Below are positions 51,117-59,753 of a DNA stretch of 64,000 bases, in pieces. Within the stretch, counting starts at the first letter, position 1, and every line of letters begins with the position of its first letter. The stretch lies in contig NZ_CP136758.1 of assembly GCF_032930845.1 (NCBI RefSeq), forward strand, positions 2,991,001-3,055,000. The letters are read 5' to 3'. A program made the translations under genes and the position numbers. The notes beneath the pieces were generated by a model that did not search any database, was not told the DNA's origin, and saw nothing but the letters and a program-made list of their open reading frames with translations. The DNA comes from Parvularcula sp. LCG005. Its GTDB lineage: Bacteria; Pseudomonadota; Alphaproteobacteria; Caulobacterales; Parvularculaceae.

Positions 51117-51593
51117 TCACGCCGACCCGTCTGAATAGGGGTCGGCGATGTCCAATTGCGAAAGGAGGCGGATTTCGAGTGTTTCCATCTCCTCCGCCTC
51201 TTCCTCGTCTATGTGATCATAGCCGAGTAAATGTAAAACACCATGCAGGACAAGATGCGTTAAATGGTGGGCAAAGGGGATGTTTTTTTCCGCCGCTTCC
51301 CGTGCGCAGGTCTCATAGGCCAGCGCCAGATCGCCCAGTGGCGGCGTCTCTCCTTCGCCGACAGGAAAATCATCGGCGGGAAAAGACAGGACATTCGTGG
51401 GCTTGTCCTTGCCGCGCCATTCCAGATTCAGGCCGTGCACTTCGCTGTCATTGGTGAACAGCGCGGAGACGTCACCATAAGAGGCTTCAACGGACAGGGC
51501 ACCAGAAAGGATGCGCGCCACATTGGCCGTCACCTCCTCCACCGGACATGATGCCCACCGCTCATCGGCAATTTCGATATCGAAACAGATCAT
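51117..51593 (-). CDS. ybeY: Endoribonuclease YbeY
   Basis: A 158-residue zinc endoribonuclease in 16S rRNA 3'-end maturation and ribosome quality control. Seen: the metal motif HLVLHGVLHLLGYDH with three His, preceded by FTNDSEVHGLNLEWRGKDKP and TNVLSFPAD. Its start overlaps the phoH-like gene by 4 bp, and its stop lies 14 bp before the preferred corC-like start. Confidence 0.95.
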   Translation of the reverse strand: MICFDIEIADERWASCPVEEVTANVARILSGALSVEASYGDVSALFTNDSEVHGLNLEWRGKDKPTNVLSFPADDFPVGEGETPPLGDLALAYETCAREAAEKNIPFAHHLTHLVLHGVLHLLGYDHIDEEEAEEMETLEIRLLSQLDIADPYSDGSA

Positions 51594-52567
51594 GCCTGGC
51601 GCGGGGCTGCCCGTCTGGCGGCGCGATCATCATAGGCCTTGACGATATCACGCACCAGACGATGGCGCACCACATCATCCCCGGTGAACCGGGTAACGGC
51701 CACGCCCTCAATGTTGGTCAGAAGGCCCAGCGCATCGGCAAGGCCGGATTCGGACGGATTGGGCAGGTCGGTCTGGCTGGGGTCGCCGGTGATGACCATG
51801 CGTGATCCTTCGCCAAGACGGGTCAGGAACATCTTCATCTGGGCGATCGACGCATTCTGCGCTTCATCGAGGATCACATAGGCTCGCGCGAGCGTCCGGC
51901 CGCGCATGAAGGCGAGCGGGGCGATCTCGATCTCGTTCTTCTCGATCCGCTTGTCCACCAGGTCGGCATGCACAACGTCATAAAGGGCGTCGTAGAGCGG
52001 GCGCAGATAGGGGTCGACCTTCTCCTTCATGTCGCCGGGCAGGAAGCCAATCCGCTCACCTGCTTCGACGGCCGGGCGGGAGAGGATCAGCCGCTCGACT
52101 TCACCACGCAACAGCATGGATATGCCGTGCGCGACCGCCAGATAGGTTTTCCCCGTCCCTGCAGGGCCAACACCGAAGACCAGCTCGTTCTCGCGCAGGG
52201 CATTCATGTAATGGGCTTGGGCCGGGGTGCGCGGCGTAATCGACCGGCGCGGCAGCGTCAGGGTCAGGTCTTTGGGCGCGGGTTTGCCGGTCTCTGCATC
52301 CGCTTCTCCCTCGCCCAGCAGGCGCAGCGCCGCCTCAACGTCAGGCAGGCTGAGCTCCAGTCCCTTCTGAAGGCGCTGATAGAGCGCAGTCAGGGCGGCG
52401 CGGGCTTCCTCGCGCGCGCCCTCCGGACCTTTCAGGGTAATGGTGTTGCCGCGGGGCAGGAGCTCAACACCAAGGCGTTGCTCCAGCAGCATCAGATGGG
52501 TGTCATGAGGACCGCACAGCTCGACAAAGCGGGCATTGTCCTCAAAGGTCAGTGTTTCGGTCGTCAA
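51590..52567 (-). CDS. PhoH-family ATPase (YbeZ-like)
   Basis: A 325-residue protein with an N-terminal KH-like segment (about residues 10-75, [20 protein letters not shown]) and a PhoH ATPase domain: Walker [37 protein letters not shown], Walker [13 protein letters not shown], and [13 protein letters not shown]. PhoH-like proteins work with YbeY in RNA metabolism. Overlaps with miaB (4 bp) and ybeY (4 bp) show a coupled operon. Confidence 0.94.
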   Translation of the reverse strand: MTTETLTFEDNARFVELCGPHDTHLMLLEQRLGVELLPRGNTITLKGPEGAREEARAALTALYQRLQKGLELSLPDVEAALRLLGEGEADAETGKPAPKDLTLTLPRRSITPRTPAQAHYMNALRENELVFGVGPAGTGKTYLAVAHGISMLLRGEVERLILSRPAVEAGERIGFLPGDMKEKVDPYLRPLYDALYDVVHADLVDKRIEKNEIEIAPLAFMRGRTLARAYVILDEAQNASIAQMKMFLTRLGEGSRMVITGDPSQTDLPNPSESGLADALGLLTNIEGVAVTRFTGDDVVRHRLVRDIVKAYDDRAARRAAPRQA

Positions 52568-53925
52568 GCTGCATCCCTTGCCAGCGAACCCGCCAGGCTG
52601 TTCGTCATTGTGCCGTCAATGCGCACATCGACGATCTGCCCCAACAGGGCCGGGTCACCGACCGCGAAGACAGACTGCAGATATGGTGACCGGCCGATCA
52701 GCTGGCCAGCCTGCCGACCATGTTTTTCAAACAGGACGGGCAGGGTCCGGCCCACTTGTGCGGCGTTGAATGCCTGTTTCTGGTCTTCGAGCAGGGCCTG
52801 CAGGCGCTGCAGGCGCTCATTCTTGACGTCCTCTGCCACCTGCTTGGCCATGGTCGCGCCTGGCGTCCCCGGACGGCGGGAATATTTGAACGAGAAGCAG
52901 CTGGCGTAATTGATCTCCCGCACCAGGGCCATGGTGTCCTCGAACGCCGCATCATCCTCACCGGGGAAGCCGACAATCATGTCGCCTGAGATGGCAATGT
53001 CCGGCCGTGCGGCGCGGATTATCTCGATCGTGCGAATATAGCTTTCTGCCGTGTGGCCGCGGTTCATGGCCTTCAGGATGCGATCTGACCCGGCCTGCAC
53101 GGGGAGGTGCAGATAGGGCATCAGCTTTTCTTCCTCACCAAAGGCAGCGATCAGCTCATCGTCCATGTCCCGCGGGTGGGAGGTGGTGAAGCGGATCCGG
53201 TCGATGCCGTCGACGCGCGCCAGGTGGCGGCAGAGTTGGCCAAGGCCCCATGCGTCGCCGCTGGTGCCCGCGGGGGCTGGTGACTGCCACGCATTGACGT
53301 TCTGGCCGAGCAGCGTGATCTCACGCACCCCTTGCGCGGCCAGCTGGCGCACTTCGGCGGTGATCATGTCCACATGTCGGGAAACTTCCGCGCCGCGGGT
53401 GTAAGGGACGACACAGAAGGTGCAGAACTTGTCGCATCCCTCCTGCACCGTCACGAACGCCGTGTAGCCATCGGCTTCGCGGTGCGCCGCCAGCGCGTCG
53501 AACTTCTCTTCAACGTCAAAATGGGTTTCCAGCACCTCGCCCTTGTCGCGGGCGGCGCGGGCGATCATTTCGGGCAGCTTGTGATAGCTCTGGGGCCCAA
53601 ACACGATATCCACCTGCGGCGCACGGGCGGTGATCTCCGCGCCCTCGGCCTGCGCAACACAGCCAGCCACGGCGATCTGCATGCCGCGCTCTTCTTTCAG
53701 GGGTTTGAGGCGCCCGAGCTCAGAATAGACTTTCTCCGCCGCTTTCTCGCGAATGTGGCAGGTGTTCAGAATGACCAGATCGGCGTCATCGACCACGTCC
53801 GTCGGCGCATAGCCGAGCGGCTTCAAAAGCCCGGTCATGCGCTCTGAATCGTAGACGTTCATCTGACAGCCCCAAGTCTTGACGAAGACCCGTTTGACCG
53901 CGGTGGTGGTTGTGTTTTCTGACAT
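52564..53925 (-). CDS. miaB: tRNA-2-methylthio-N6-dimethylallyladenosine synthase MiaB
   Basis: A 453-residue radical-SAM methylthiotransferase modifying A37 of tRNAs that read UNN codons. Seen: N-terminal auxiliary cluster Cys in [27 protein letters not shown] and [10 protein letters not shown]; the radical-SAM CxxxCxxC in [16 protein letters not shown]; and a C-terminal TRAM domain. Start ATG 53925. It heads the miaB-phoH-ybeY-corC-lnt series, in which the first three junctions overlap by 4 bp or nearly so. Confidence 0.96.
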   Translation of the reverse strand: MSENTTTTAVKRVFVKTWGCQMNVYDSERMTGLLKPLGYAPTDVVDDADLVILNTCHIREKAAEKVYSELGRLKPLKEERGMQIAVAGCVAQAEGAEITARAPQVDIVFGPQSYHKLPEMIARAARDKGEVLETHFDVEEKFDALAAHREADGYTAFVTVQEGCDKFCTFCVVPYTRGAEVSRHVDMITAEVRQLAAQGVREITLLGQNVNAWQSPAPAGTSGDAWGLGQLCRHLARVDGIDRIRFTTSHPRDMDDELIAAFGEEEKLMPYLHLPVQAGSDRILKAMNRGHTAESYIRTIEIIRAARPDIAISGDMIVGFPGEDDAAFEDTMALVREINYASCFSFKYSRRPGTPGATMAKQVAEDVKNERLQRLQALLEDQKQAFNAAQVGRTLPVLFEKHGRQAGQLIGRSPYLQSVFAVGDPALLGQIVDVRIDGTMTNSLAGSLARDAA

Positions 53926-53989
53926 TGTTCTGGGGCCTTAGACGAACAAAGCGGTTCTTGTCATCGGCCGATTGAAGATCGCCAGCCCG

Positions 53990-54508
53990 CTATGCCGAGC
54001 GGGTTCGTTGGCGAACCAGCGGCGCCAGCGTGCGCAGAAAAACTGCGACCTCGTCCACCAGTGCCCGAATGGCTTCACCACGCCGTTCTGGCGCATACCG
54101 TACGGTATGGTTTAGTGCTTCCTCGAGCGTCGTGGCCCTTGTTTCCTCGGCCGGGGAGAGGGAAAGCTTCCGTGCCTCGCGCAGCAGGACCAGCTGGGCA
54201 TGCACGGCGCGGACATCCGCAAAGGCGCGCATCATGGGCGTCAGGAGGGCGGAATCCTCCTGCCAGCTCCTGCCCTCAAACAGCTCCTGAATGACCCGTT
54301 GTCCGGCGCCATCGCACTGATAATCAACGCAGCCTGAACACCCTTTCGACGTCAAAACGTCATGGATGCTACAGCGGTGGTGGTCCAGATGCTGGCAGGG
54401 CGTGCCGGCGGCCTTGTCGAAGGAAAACTTCTGTCCCTTGTCGATGGCCAGCGCCACGCAGCATAGGGCCGCGCATTGGTCACAGTCGGGGGTCAGGGAA
54501 TGGGACAA
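53990..54508 (-). CDS. Cysteine-cluster protein of unknown function
   Basis: A 172-residue protein whose first 75 residues contain nine Cys: DCDQCAALCCVALAI, AAGTPCQHLDHHRCSIHDVL, and KGCSGCVDYQCDGAGQRVI. This resembles N-terminal zinc or iron-sulfur clusters seen in YkgJ-like and related proteins, where the ligand is usually undefined. The C-terminal half is helical without Cys. TTG 54508 follows GGAG at 6-nt spacing; a longer frame to 54610 would overlap the divergent mscS-like gene and add an unconserved Arg-rich leader. Confidence 0.75.
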   Translation of the reverse strand: MSHSLTPDCDQCAALCCVALAIDKGQKFSFDKAAGTPCQHLDHHRCSIHDVLTSKGCSGCVDYQCDGAGQRVIQELFEGRSWQEDSALLTPMMRAFADVRAVHAQLVLLREARKLSLSPAEETRATTLEEALNHTVRYAPERRGEAIRALVDEVAVFLRTLAPLVRQRTRSA

Positions 54509-54599
54509 GGCTTTCTCCGGGGGCGGGTCGCGATGGCGCGGACGTCTTCTTTTGCCCTCTGCGCAAATTCCCTTATGTGACAAATGCCGCGACCGATAA

Positions 54600-56180
54600 A
54601 TGAGCCTCATGCAAAATCAGCCCGCCTCTACCGACACCGTCCGTATCGAAGCCAATGGAACGGTGATCGAAGTGCCGCGCGATGCAGCGGAGCGGGCATT
54701 GGGCCAGCAGGCGGCGGTCCAGCAGGCCCCGATGGAAGAGGCGCAGCCGATCGACCAGTCCCTCGACGGCGCGACGCCGCCCGATGCACCGGCTGATGTA
54801 CCGCCGGTCGTCGGGGAGGACTCACCGTCCGGCCTGGCCGACATCTTTGCCATGGACAGCCTGAAGCAGCGCGGTCTCGATATCTGGCTGTGGATTCAGG
54901 AGCACGTCCTGACCGTCAATATGGGCATCCAGCTCGCCCTGATCGTCGCCGCCTTTGTGCCCGCGCTGATCTTCGGGCCAAAGCTGAAGCGCCTGATCAA
55001 CCGCCACCTGCGGCAGCGGATGCCGCCTGGCATTTTGCGCCGTGCTTCGGATGCGTTTGCGACGGTGGCCACACTGATCGCGCTATGGCTCACCCTGTCG
55101 CTGTTCTCTGGCATCCTGGCCGGGATGGGGCAGTCCAATGCCGTCATCTCCGCGGTGCAGAGCCTGCTGACGGCTGCCATTGTCATCCGGCTCGTCACCC
55201 TCGTCATCCGCTCGCCGTTCTGGTCCAAGGTTGCGTTTTACGTGGCGTGGCCAATCGCGGCGCTCGATGCCTTCGGCGTCCTTGATGACGTCGCTGCCAG
55301 CCTGAAGGCCGCGTCCATTCCGCTGGGAGAAAATGCGGCCGGCGATGCCGTGACGCTTTCTGCGCTGGATGTCGTCCGCGCGGCGATCATCTTTGCCATC
55401 TTCTTCTGGATCGCGTCATTGGCTGCAGGGATCATCAACCGGCAGATCCAGAACGTTGATGAGCTGAACCCCTCCTTCAAGGCGCTGCTGGCAAAGGTGC
55501 TGAACTTCGTGATGCCCGTCATCGCGCTGGTGTTCGCGCTGAACATGATCGGCTTCAACCTTGCCAGCCTCGCGGTCTTTTCCGGCGCCGTCGGCCTCGG
55601 GATCGGTCTGGGTCTCCAGAAAATCATCTCGAACTTCCTCGCCGGCTTCACCCTGCTGGCCGACAAATCCATCAAGCCGGGCGACACGGTTGAGGTGGAC
55701 GGCGTCTATGGCTGGATTACGGAAATGAAGAGCCGCTATGTGGCGATCCGCACGCGCGATGGCACCGCGCATCTGGTACCAAACTCGGTCTTCATCGACG
55801 AAGGCGTGGTCAACTGGTCGCATGACGACCGGGCGGTGCGGGTGAAGGCTGATTTCGGCGTCACCTACAATCAGCGGGATCTGGAACTGGTCCAGAAACT
55901 CGCGGTGGAGGCAGCCGAGGGGGTTGAGCGCGTGCTCGAGAAGCCCGGACCGGTCTGCAACCTTGTCGGCTTTGGCGACAGCTCGGTCGATTTCAGCCTG
56001 CGGTTCTGGATCAACGATCCGCCCAATGGCATCGCCAATGTGAAGTCCCAGGTCATGATGCGTCTGTGGCATGCCCTGCATGATCACAACATCGAAATTC
56101 CGTTCCCGCAGCGCGATCTGCACATCCGGTCATCGGATGTGGATTTCAGGCGGCTGTCATCAGCATCGGCTGAGGATTGA
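54600..56180 (+). CDS. MscS-family mechanosensitive channel
   Basis: A 526-residue channel protein. Residues 1-80 are a polar Pro/Ala region, then about five to six hydrophobic segments, the pore helix GAVGLGIGLGLQKIISNFLA, the beta domain (KPGDTVEVDGVYGWITEMKS, TRDGTAHLVPNSVFID), and a cytoplasmic alpha/beta domain ending near residue 510. It releases solutes on hypo-osmotic shock. The extra N-terminal region makes it a larger relative of E. coli MscS. Its end overlaps the phosphatase gene start. Confidence 0.93.
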   Translation: MSLMQNQPASTDTVRIEANGTVIEVPRDAAERALGQQAAVQQAPMEEAQPIDQSLDGATPPDAPADVPPVVGEDSPSGLADIFAMDSLKQRGLDIWLWIQEHVLTVNMGIQLALIVAAFVPALIFGPKLKRLINRHLRQRMPPGILRRASDAFATVATLIALWLTLSLFSGILAGMGQSNAVISAVQSLLTAAIVIRLVTLVIRSPFWSKVAFYVAWPIAALDAFGVLDDVAASLKAASIPLGENAAGDAVTLSALDVVRAAIIFAIFFWIASLAAGIINRQIQNVDELNPSFKALLAKVLNFVMPVIALVFALNMIGFNLASLAVFSGAVGLGIGLGLQKIISNFLAGFTLLADKSIKPGDTVEVDGVYGWITEMKSRYVAIRTRDGTAHLVPNSVFIDEGVVNWSHDDRAVRVKADFGVTYNQRDLELVQKLAVEAAEGVERVLEKPGPVCNLVGFGDSSVDFSLRFWINDPPNGIANVKSQVMMRLWHALHDHNIEIPFPQRDLHIRSSDVDFRRLSSASAED

Positions 56181-56809
56181 TGGCGGAGAAGACAATCTAC
56201 CTCGTCCGCCACGGCCGGACCGAATGGAACACCGAAAAGCGCATGCAGGGGCAGATGGACAGCCCCCTGACCGAGGAAGGTCACCTGCACGCTGAGCAGT
56301 CCGGGCAGTTCCTTGCCGAGCAGGGGATTGAGCACATCTTTGCTTCTCCTCTGGGGCGGGTGCAGCAGACGCTCGATCATGTGCGCCGTCACGTAGACGC
56401 CCCGGTCACCGTGGATGACCGCCTGATGGAATGGCACTGCGGTGACTGGTCAGGCACGCTTTACGACGATTTAAGCACGCATTGGCCGGACGAATGGATG
56501 GCGTGGGAGAAGGACCGCTACGGCTACCGCCCGCCGGCGGCTGAGAATTACGATGACATGATTGACCGCTGTGCGCCGGCGCTGGAGGCCATTCTGGCCG
56601 CAGAGGCATCGACGATTGCGGTGCTCTCCCACGGTCTTTTGAACCGGGCATTGGCGCTGCAGCTGCTCGGGCTGAGCGCGTCCGAAGTGCTCCGGGTGCG
56701 CCAGCATAATGACGTGATTTTCCGCATTCAGGTGGGCGAGACCTGCTCGGCCGAGCATTTTGTCGCTGGAGAGGGGCCTTATCCGGGCCTGCCCATGGCC
56801 AGCCGCTAG
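56180..56809 (+). CDS. Histidine phosphatase family protein
   Basis: A 209-residue phosphoglycerate-mutase-like phosphatase. Seen: catalytic LVRHGRTEWN near residue 8, second Arg region FASPLGRVQQTLDH, MEWHCGDWSG with the acid, and VLSHGLLNRALALQLL with the second His. The substrate is not readable; relatives include alpha-ribazole phosphatase and broad phosphatases. The start at 56180 (ATGG) is the second of two overlapping ATGs; it shares its first base with the mscS-like stop codon. Confidence 0.88.
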   Translation: MAEKTIYLVRHGRTEWNTEKRMQGQMDSPLTEEGHLHAEQSGQFLAEQGIEHIFASPLGRVQQTLDHVRRHVDAPVTVDDRLMEWHCGDWSGTLYDDLSTHWPDEWMAWEKDRYGYRPPAAENYDDMIDRCAPALEAILAAEASTIAVLSHGLLNRALALQLLGLSASEVLRVRQHNDVIFRIQVGETCSAEHFVAGEGPYPGLPMASR

Positions 56810-57402
56810 TGGGGCGACGCCGAGCGGACCCGGCCTGAATCCACGAAGACGATGAGCGCCATGATGAGATAGCTGGCGCAGACGATGGCCGGCACATAAA
56901 GCTGTTGCTGCTCCGGCCACAGATACCAGGCAAGATAGACGCAGATCGCCCGGATCACTGCATAGGCACAGAACAGCAGCGATCGGCCATAGGACCAGCC
57001 GATCACCGGGAAATGCAGGCTCAGCCCGATCGCGAGGATCAACAGAACCATGCTGTTGGCCCCGGTGTGGATGGCGCCCAGCAGCATGGGCCAGAACAGC
57101 AGCATCGCGACGAAAGCCGGGAAGAGCACACTGCCGACCGGCGACCGGTCCTTCATGAAATTGATCCCGGATATCTTAGCGAAGCCGAGCGCCATGGGAA
57201 AAATCGCGCCTGTGCCAAACAGGGTGAGGAAATAGGCCCACCCCTCCTCCATGAGGCCGGACCGGACAGCCCAGAACATACCGCCCACTGCCGCCCAGTA
57301 GACAGCGCCCCCGAGAAGGACCGGAAAACCGCCGCGCAGGCGGCCATATTGTGCCAGTTGAGCCTGTCGCAATGCCTGTTGCAGGGTAGTGATCGATTCC
57401 AT
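56806..57402 (-). CDS. Multi-pass membrane protein of unknown function
   Basis: A 198-residue protein with a polar N terminus (ITTLQQALRQAQLAQYGRLR) and about six hydrophobic segments. The arrangement resembles DUF7010-type membrane proteins, but I could not confirm a family motif. There are no conserved charged residues in the membrane parts that would suggest a transporter. It is convergent with the phosphatase gene (4-bp overlap) and divergent from the DUF2853 gene with a 142-bp gap. Confidence 0.7.
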   Translation of the reverse strand: MESITTLQQALRQAQLAQYGRLRGGFPVLLGGAVYWAAVGGMFWAVRSGLMEEGWAYFLTLFGTGAIFPMALGFAKISGINFMKDRSPVGSVLFPAFVAMLLFWPMLLGAIHTGANSMVLLILAIGLSLHFPVIGWSYGRSLLFCAYAVIRAICVYLAWYLWPEQQQLYVPAIVCASYLIMALIVFVDSGRVRSASPH

Positions 57403-57544
57403 TCCTAATTCCCCAATAGGTTTGAACTACAAACCATCAAGTCGAATGGATGTCAATGTCGGGACAAGGTCGTGGCCGGAAGGTTTTGCCCTGAGCGGCA
57501 AACAGCGGTTAGATATGCTAATTCGACAGGAAAAGGAGAGATCC

Positions 57545-57886
57545 ATGGCCGAGGACAAACACGCAGAATATCTTGCCAAGGTCCAAAAATACGACGCCGA
57601 CGCAAATGCTGACACGGTGCGGAAGATTGCCAACAAGCTGGGCATCGCGCTGCAAAACCGCGACAGCTCTCTGGTCTCATGCTCTGACACATCAGAGCTT
57701 GAACGCATTCGTGACGGCTTTGCCAAGAAGACGCTCGGCCTCGATGCCGGTCATTCCGATGATCAAATCATGGCCGCGATCAACGAGGTCTGCGTGATGA
57801 TGGCTGGCGACGGCAGCAACAAGCACCGCGTGCCATTCTATTATCTGCTGGCCAAATCAACCAATACGCTTGGCAAGATCGGCTGA
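57545..57886 (+). CDS. DUF2853 family protein
   Basis: A 113-residue soluble helical protein: EYLAKVQKYDADANADTVRK, SLVSCSDTSELERIRDGFAK, and KHRVPFYYLLAKSTNTLGKI near the C terminus, matching the DUF2853 pattern, a small helical-bundle family of unknown function. ATG 57545 follows AAAGGAGAG, a strong ribosome site; an upstream in-frame start is unsupported. It stands alone before nth, 20 bp apart. Confidence 0.88.
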   Translation: MAEDKHAEYLAKVQKYDADANADTVRKIANKLGIALQNRDSSLVSCSDTSELERIRDGFAKKTLGLDAGHSDDQIMAAINEVCVMMAGDGSNKHRVPFYYLLAKSTNTLGKIG

Positions 57887-57906
57887 ACGCCATAGGCGCG
57901 GGGCCC

Positions 57907-58560
57907 ATGCCCAGACCCATGACCCGCGCCAATATTGCTGAGCTCTATCGCCGTTTCCATGAGGCGATGCCTGAGCCGGAGACAGAGCTCAACTACAGCT
58001 CCCCTTTCACGCTACTCGTGGCGGTGGCGCTGTCTGCGCAGGCGACCGATGTTTCCGTGAACAAGGCGACGGGCCCGCTTTTCGCCGTGGCCAATACACC
58101 CGCCCAGTTCGTTGCCCTGGGGGAGGCCGGTGTCGCCGACTACATCAGGACCATCGGCCTGTGGCGCAACAAGGCCAAGAACGTGGTCGCGCTGTCCCAG
58201 AAACTGATCGACGACTTCGGTGGCGAGGTGCCAGCCGATCGCGACGCGCTGCAGACCCTGCCCGGCGTCGGGCGCAAGACAGCGGATGTCGTGTGCAATG
58301 TGGCCTTCGGTCAGTGCACCATCGCCGTCGACACCCATATCTTTCGGGTCTCCAACCGGACGGGTCTCGCTATCGGCAAGACGCCAGAGGCGGTGTCTGA
58401 CCGTCTCGCCAAGGTGACACCGCCTGAGTATCTGCGCGACGCCCATCACTGGCTGATCCTGCACGGGCGCTATGTGTGCAAGGCGCGCAAGCCGGAATGC
58501 TGGCGATGTGAGGTCAGCGACCTTTGCGGCTTCAAGGACAAAACGCTGTCGCCCGCCTGA
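57907..58560 (+). CDS. nth: Endonuclease III
   Basis: A 217-residue bifunctional glycosylase/AP-lyase removing oxidised pyrimidines. Seen: helix-hairpin-helix LPGVGRKTADVVCN with the catalytic Lys, VDTHIFRVSNRTG with the catalytic Asp, and the [4Fe-4S] ligands at the C terminus in CKARKPECWRCEVSDLC. The protein is complete. It is followed 35 bp later by pyrF. Confidence 0.96.
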   Translation: MPRPMTRANIAELYRRFHEAMPEPETELNYSSPFTLLVAVALSAQATDVSVNKATGPLFAVANTPAQFVALGEAGVADYIRTIGLWRNKAKNVVALSQKLIDDFGGEVPADRDALQTLPGVGRKTADVVCNVAFGQCTIAVDTHIFRVSNRTGLAIGKTPEAVSDRLAKVTPPEYLRDAHHWLILHGRYVCKARKPECWRCEVSDLCGFKDKTLSPA

Positions 58561-58595
58561 TGACGGCTGGATGAAACCGGGCTATCGGGGCTGTC

Positions 58596-59276
58596 ATGAC
58601 CCCATCAGATCGCCTTATCATCGCTCTCGACGTCCCATCCATTGATGAGGCGGCGTCCATCGTGGACCGGATCGGCGAGGCGGGCCATTTCTACAAGATC
58701 GGCTATCAGCTCTTCCCCTTGGGCGGCTACGATCTGGCGCGCTCACTCGTGGCGGCCGGGCGCAAGGTCTTCATCGATGCCAAGCTGCTGGATATCGGTG
58801 CGACCGTCGAACGCGGTGTCAAAAGCCTCACATCGATCGGCGCCACTGTCCTGACGGTTCATTCCGATCCCGATACGATCAAGGGTGCTGTTGCCGGTCG
58901 GGGGGATAGTGGATTGGGCATCTTCGCCGTCACCGTCCTGACCAGCTGGGATCAGGCCACGGTGGCGCGACATGGCCTTCCCTTTGATGTTCTCGACCTG
59001 GTGCTGCATCGGGCTGAGATTGCAGCGGAGGCGGGCGCGGATGGCGTCATCGCTTCTGCGGCAGAGGCACAGGCCATCAAGGCGCGGTTCGGCGAGCAAC
59101 TGAAAATCATCACGCCAGGCATCCGCCCATCGGGCGCAGCCGTCGACGACCAGAAACGGGTCATCACCCCGCGAGACGCCGTAGCGGCCGGGGCGGATCA
59201 CCTGGTTGTGGGGCGTCCGATCATTCGGGCCGAAGACCCCGCAGCGGCAGCACGCGCCATTCTGGCAGATTTGTAA
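58596..59276 (+). CDS. pyrF: Orotidine-5'-phosphate decarboxylase
   Basis: A 226-residue TIM-barrel enzyme for the last step of UMP synthesis. Seen: LIIALDVPSIDEA at the N terminus, the catalytic DAKLLDIGATVERG with the Lys-Asp pair, GADGVIASAAEAQAI, and TPGIRPSGAAVDDQKRV with phosphate contacts and VGRPI near the end. It is of class I length. It stands alone after nth; no other pyr genes are nearby. Confidence 0.95.
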   Translation: MTPSDRLIIALDVPSIDEAASIVDRIGEAGHFYKIGYQLFPLGGYDLARSLVAAGRKVFIDAKLLDIGATVERGVKSLTSIGATVLTVHSDPDTIKGAVAGRGDSGLGIFAVTVLTSWDQATVARHGLPFDVLDLVLHRAEIAAEAGADGVIASAAEAQAIKARFGEQLKIITPGIRPSGAAVDDQKRVITPRDAVAAGADHLVVGRPIIRAEDPAAAARAILADL

Positions 59277-59375
59277 TCTAGCGCTCCCCTTGCTCCGGAG
59301 AGGTACCCGTGCGACGACTGTCGCATAAGAGCGACGCAAGACGCGTTGCTCCTGTGGGGAAGGTCTGGAGGGACA

Positions 59376-59753
59376 ATGTCAGCACCAACGGAAGCCGAGT
59401 TGCGGCTGCTCAAAATTCTGTGGTCGCATGACCGGTTGAGCGCCCGTGAGCTCCAGGATCTGGTCGAGCCGCAAACGGGCTGGTCCTTCTCCACCACGCG
59501 CAAACTGCTTGACCGGATGGTGGAGAAGTCGCTGGTGTCGGTGGTGCCTGTGCATGGTGTACGGACATTTGAGGCGGCCCAGTCCCGCCTGCGCACAATG
59601 GCCGGGTTGATCCGAAGTTTCAGTCGACAGGTCCTCGACGTTGAGGGGCCTCTACCGGTCGCCAGTTTTGTCAGTAGTCGCCTGATCGACGAGGATGAAG
59701 TCGAGGAACTTGAAGCCCTCCTCAACGAACTCGACGAGGGAGAGCCGACATGA
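59376..59753 (+). CDS. BlaI/MecI-family winged-helix repressor
   Basis: A 125-residue repressor of the BlaI/MecI/CopY type. Seen: EAELRLLKILWSHDRLSARE and WSFSTTRKLLDRMVEKSLVS forming the winged helix, then a C-terminal dimerisation/cleavage region ending in acidic residues. In bla/mec systems a membrane protease cleaves BlaI and so derepresses target genes. ATG 59376 follows GGAGGG. Its stop overlaps the M56-M23 protease gene by 4 bp, the classical blaI-blaR1 arrangement. Confidence 0.9.
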   Translation: MSAPTEAELRLLKILWSHDRLSARELQDLVEPQTGWSFSTTRKLLDRMVEKSLVSVVPVHGVRTFEAAQSRLRTMAGLIRSFSRQVLDVEGPLPVASFVSSRLIDEDEVEELEALLNELDEGEPT

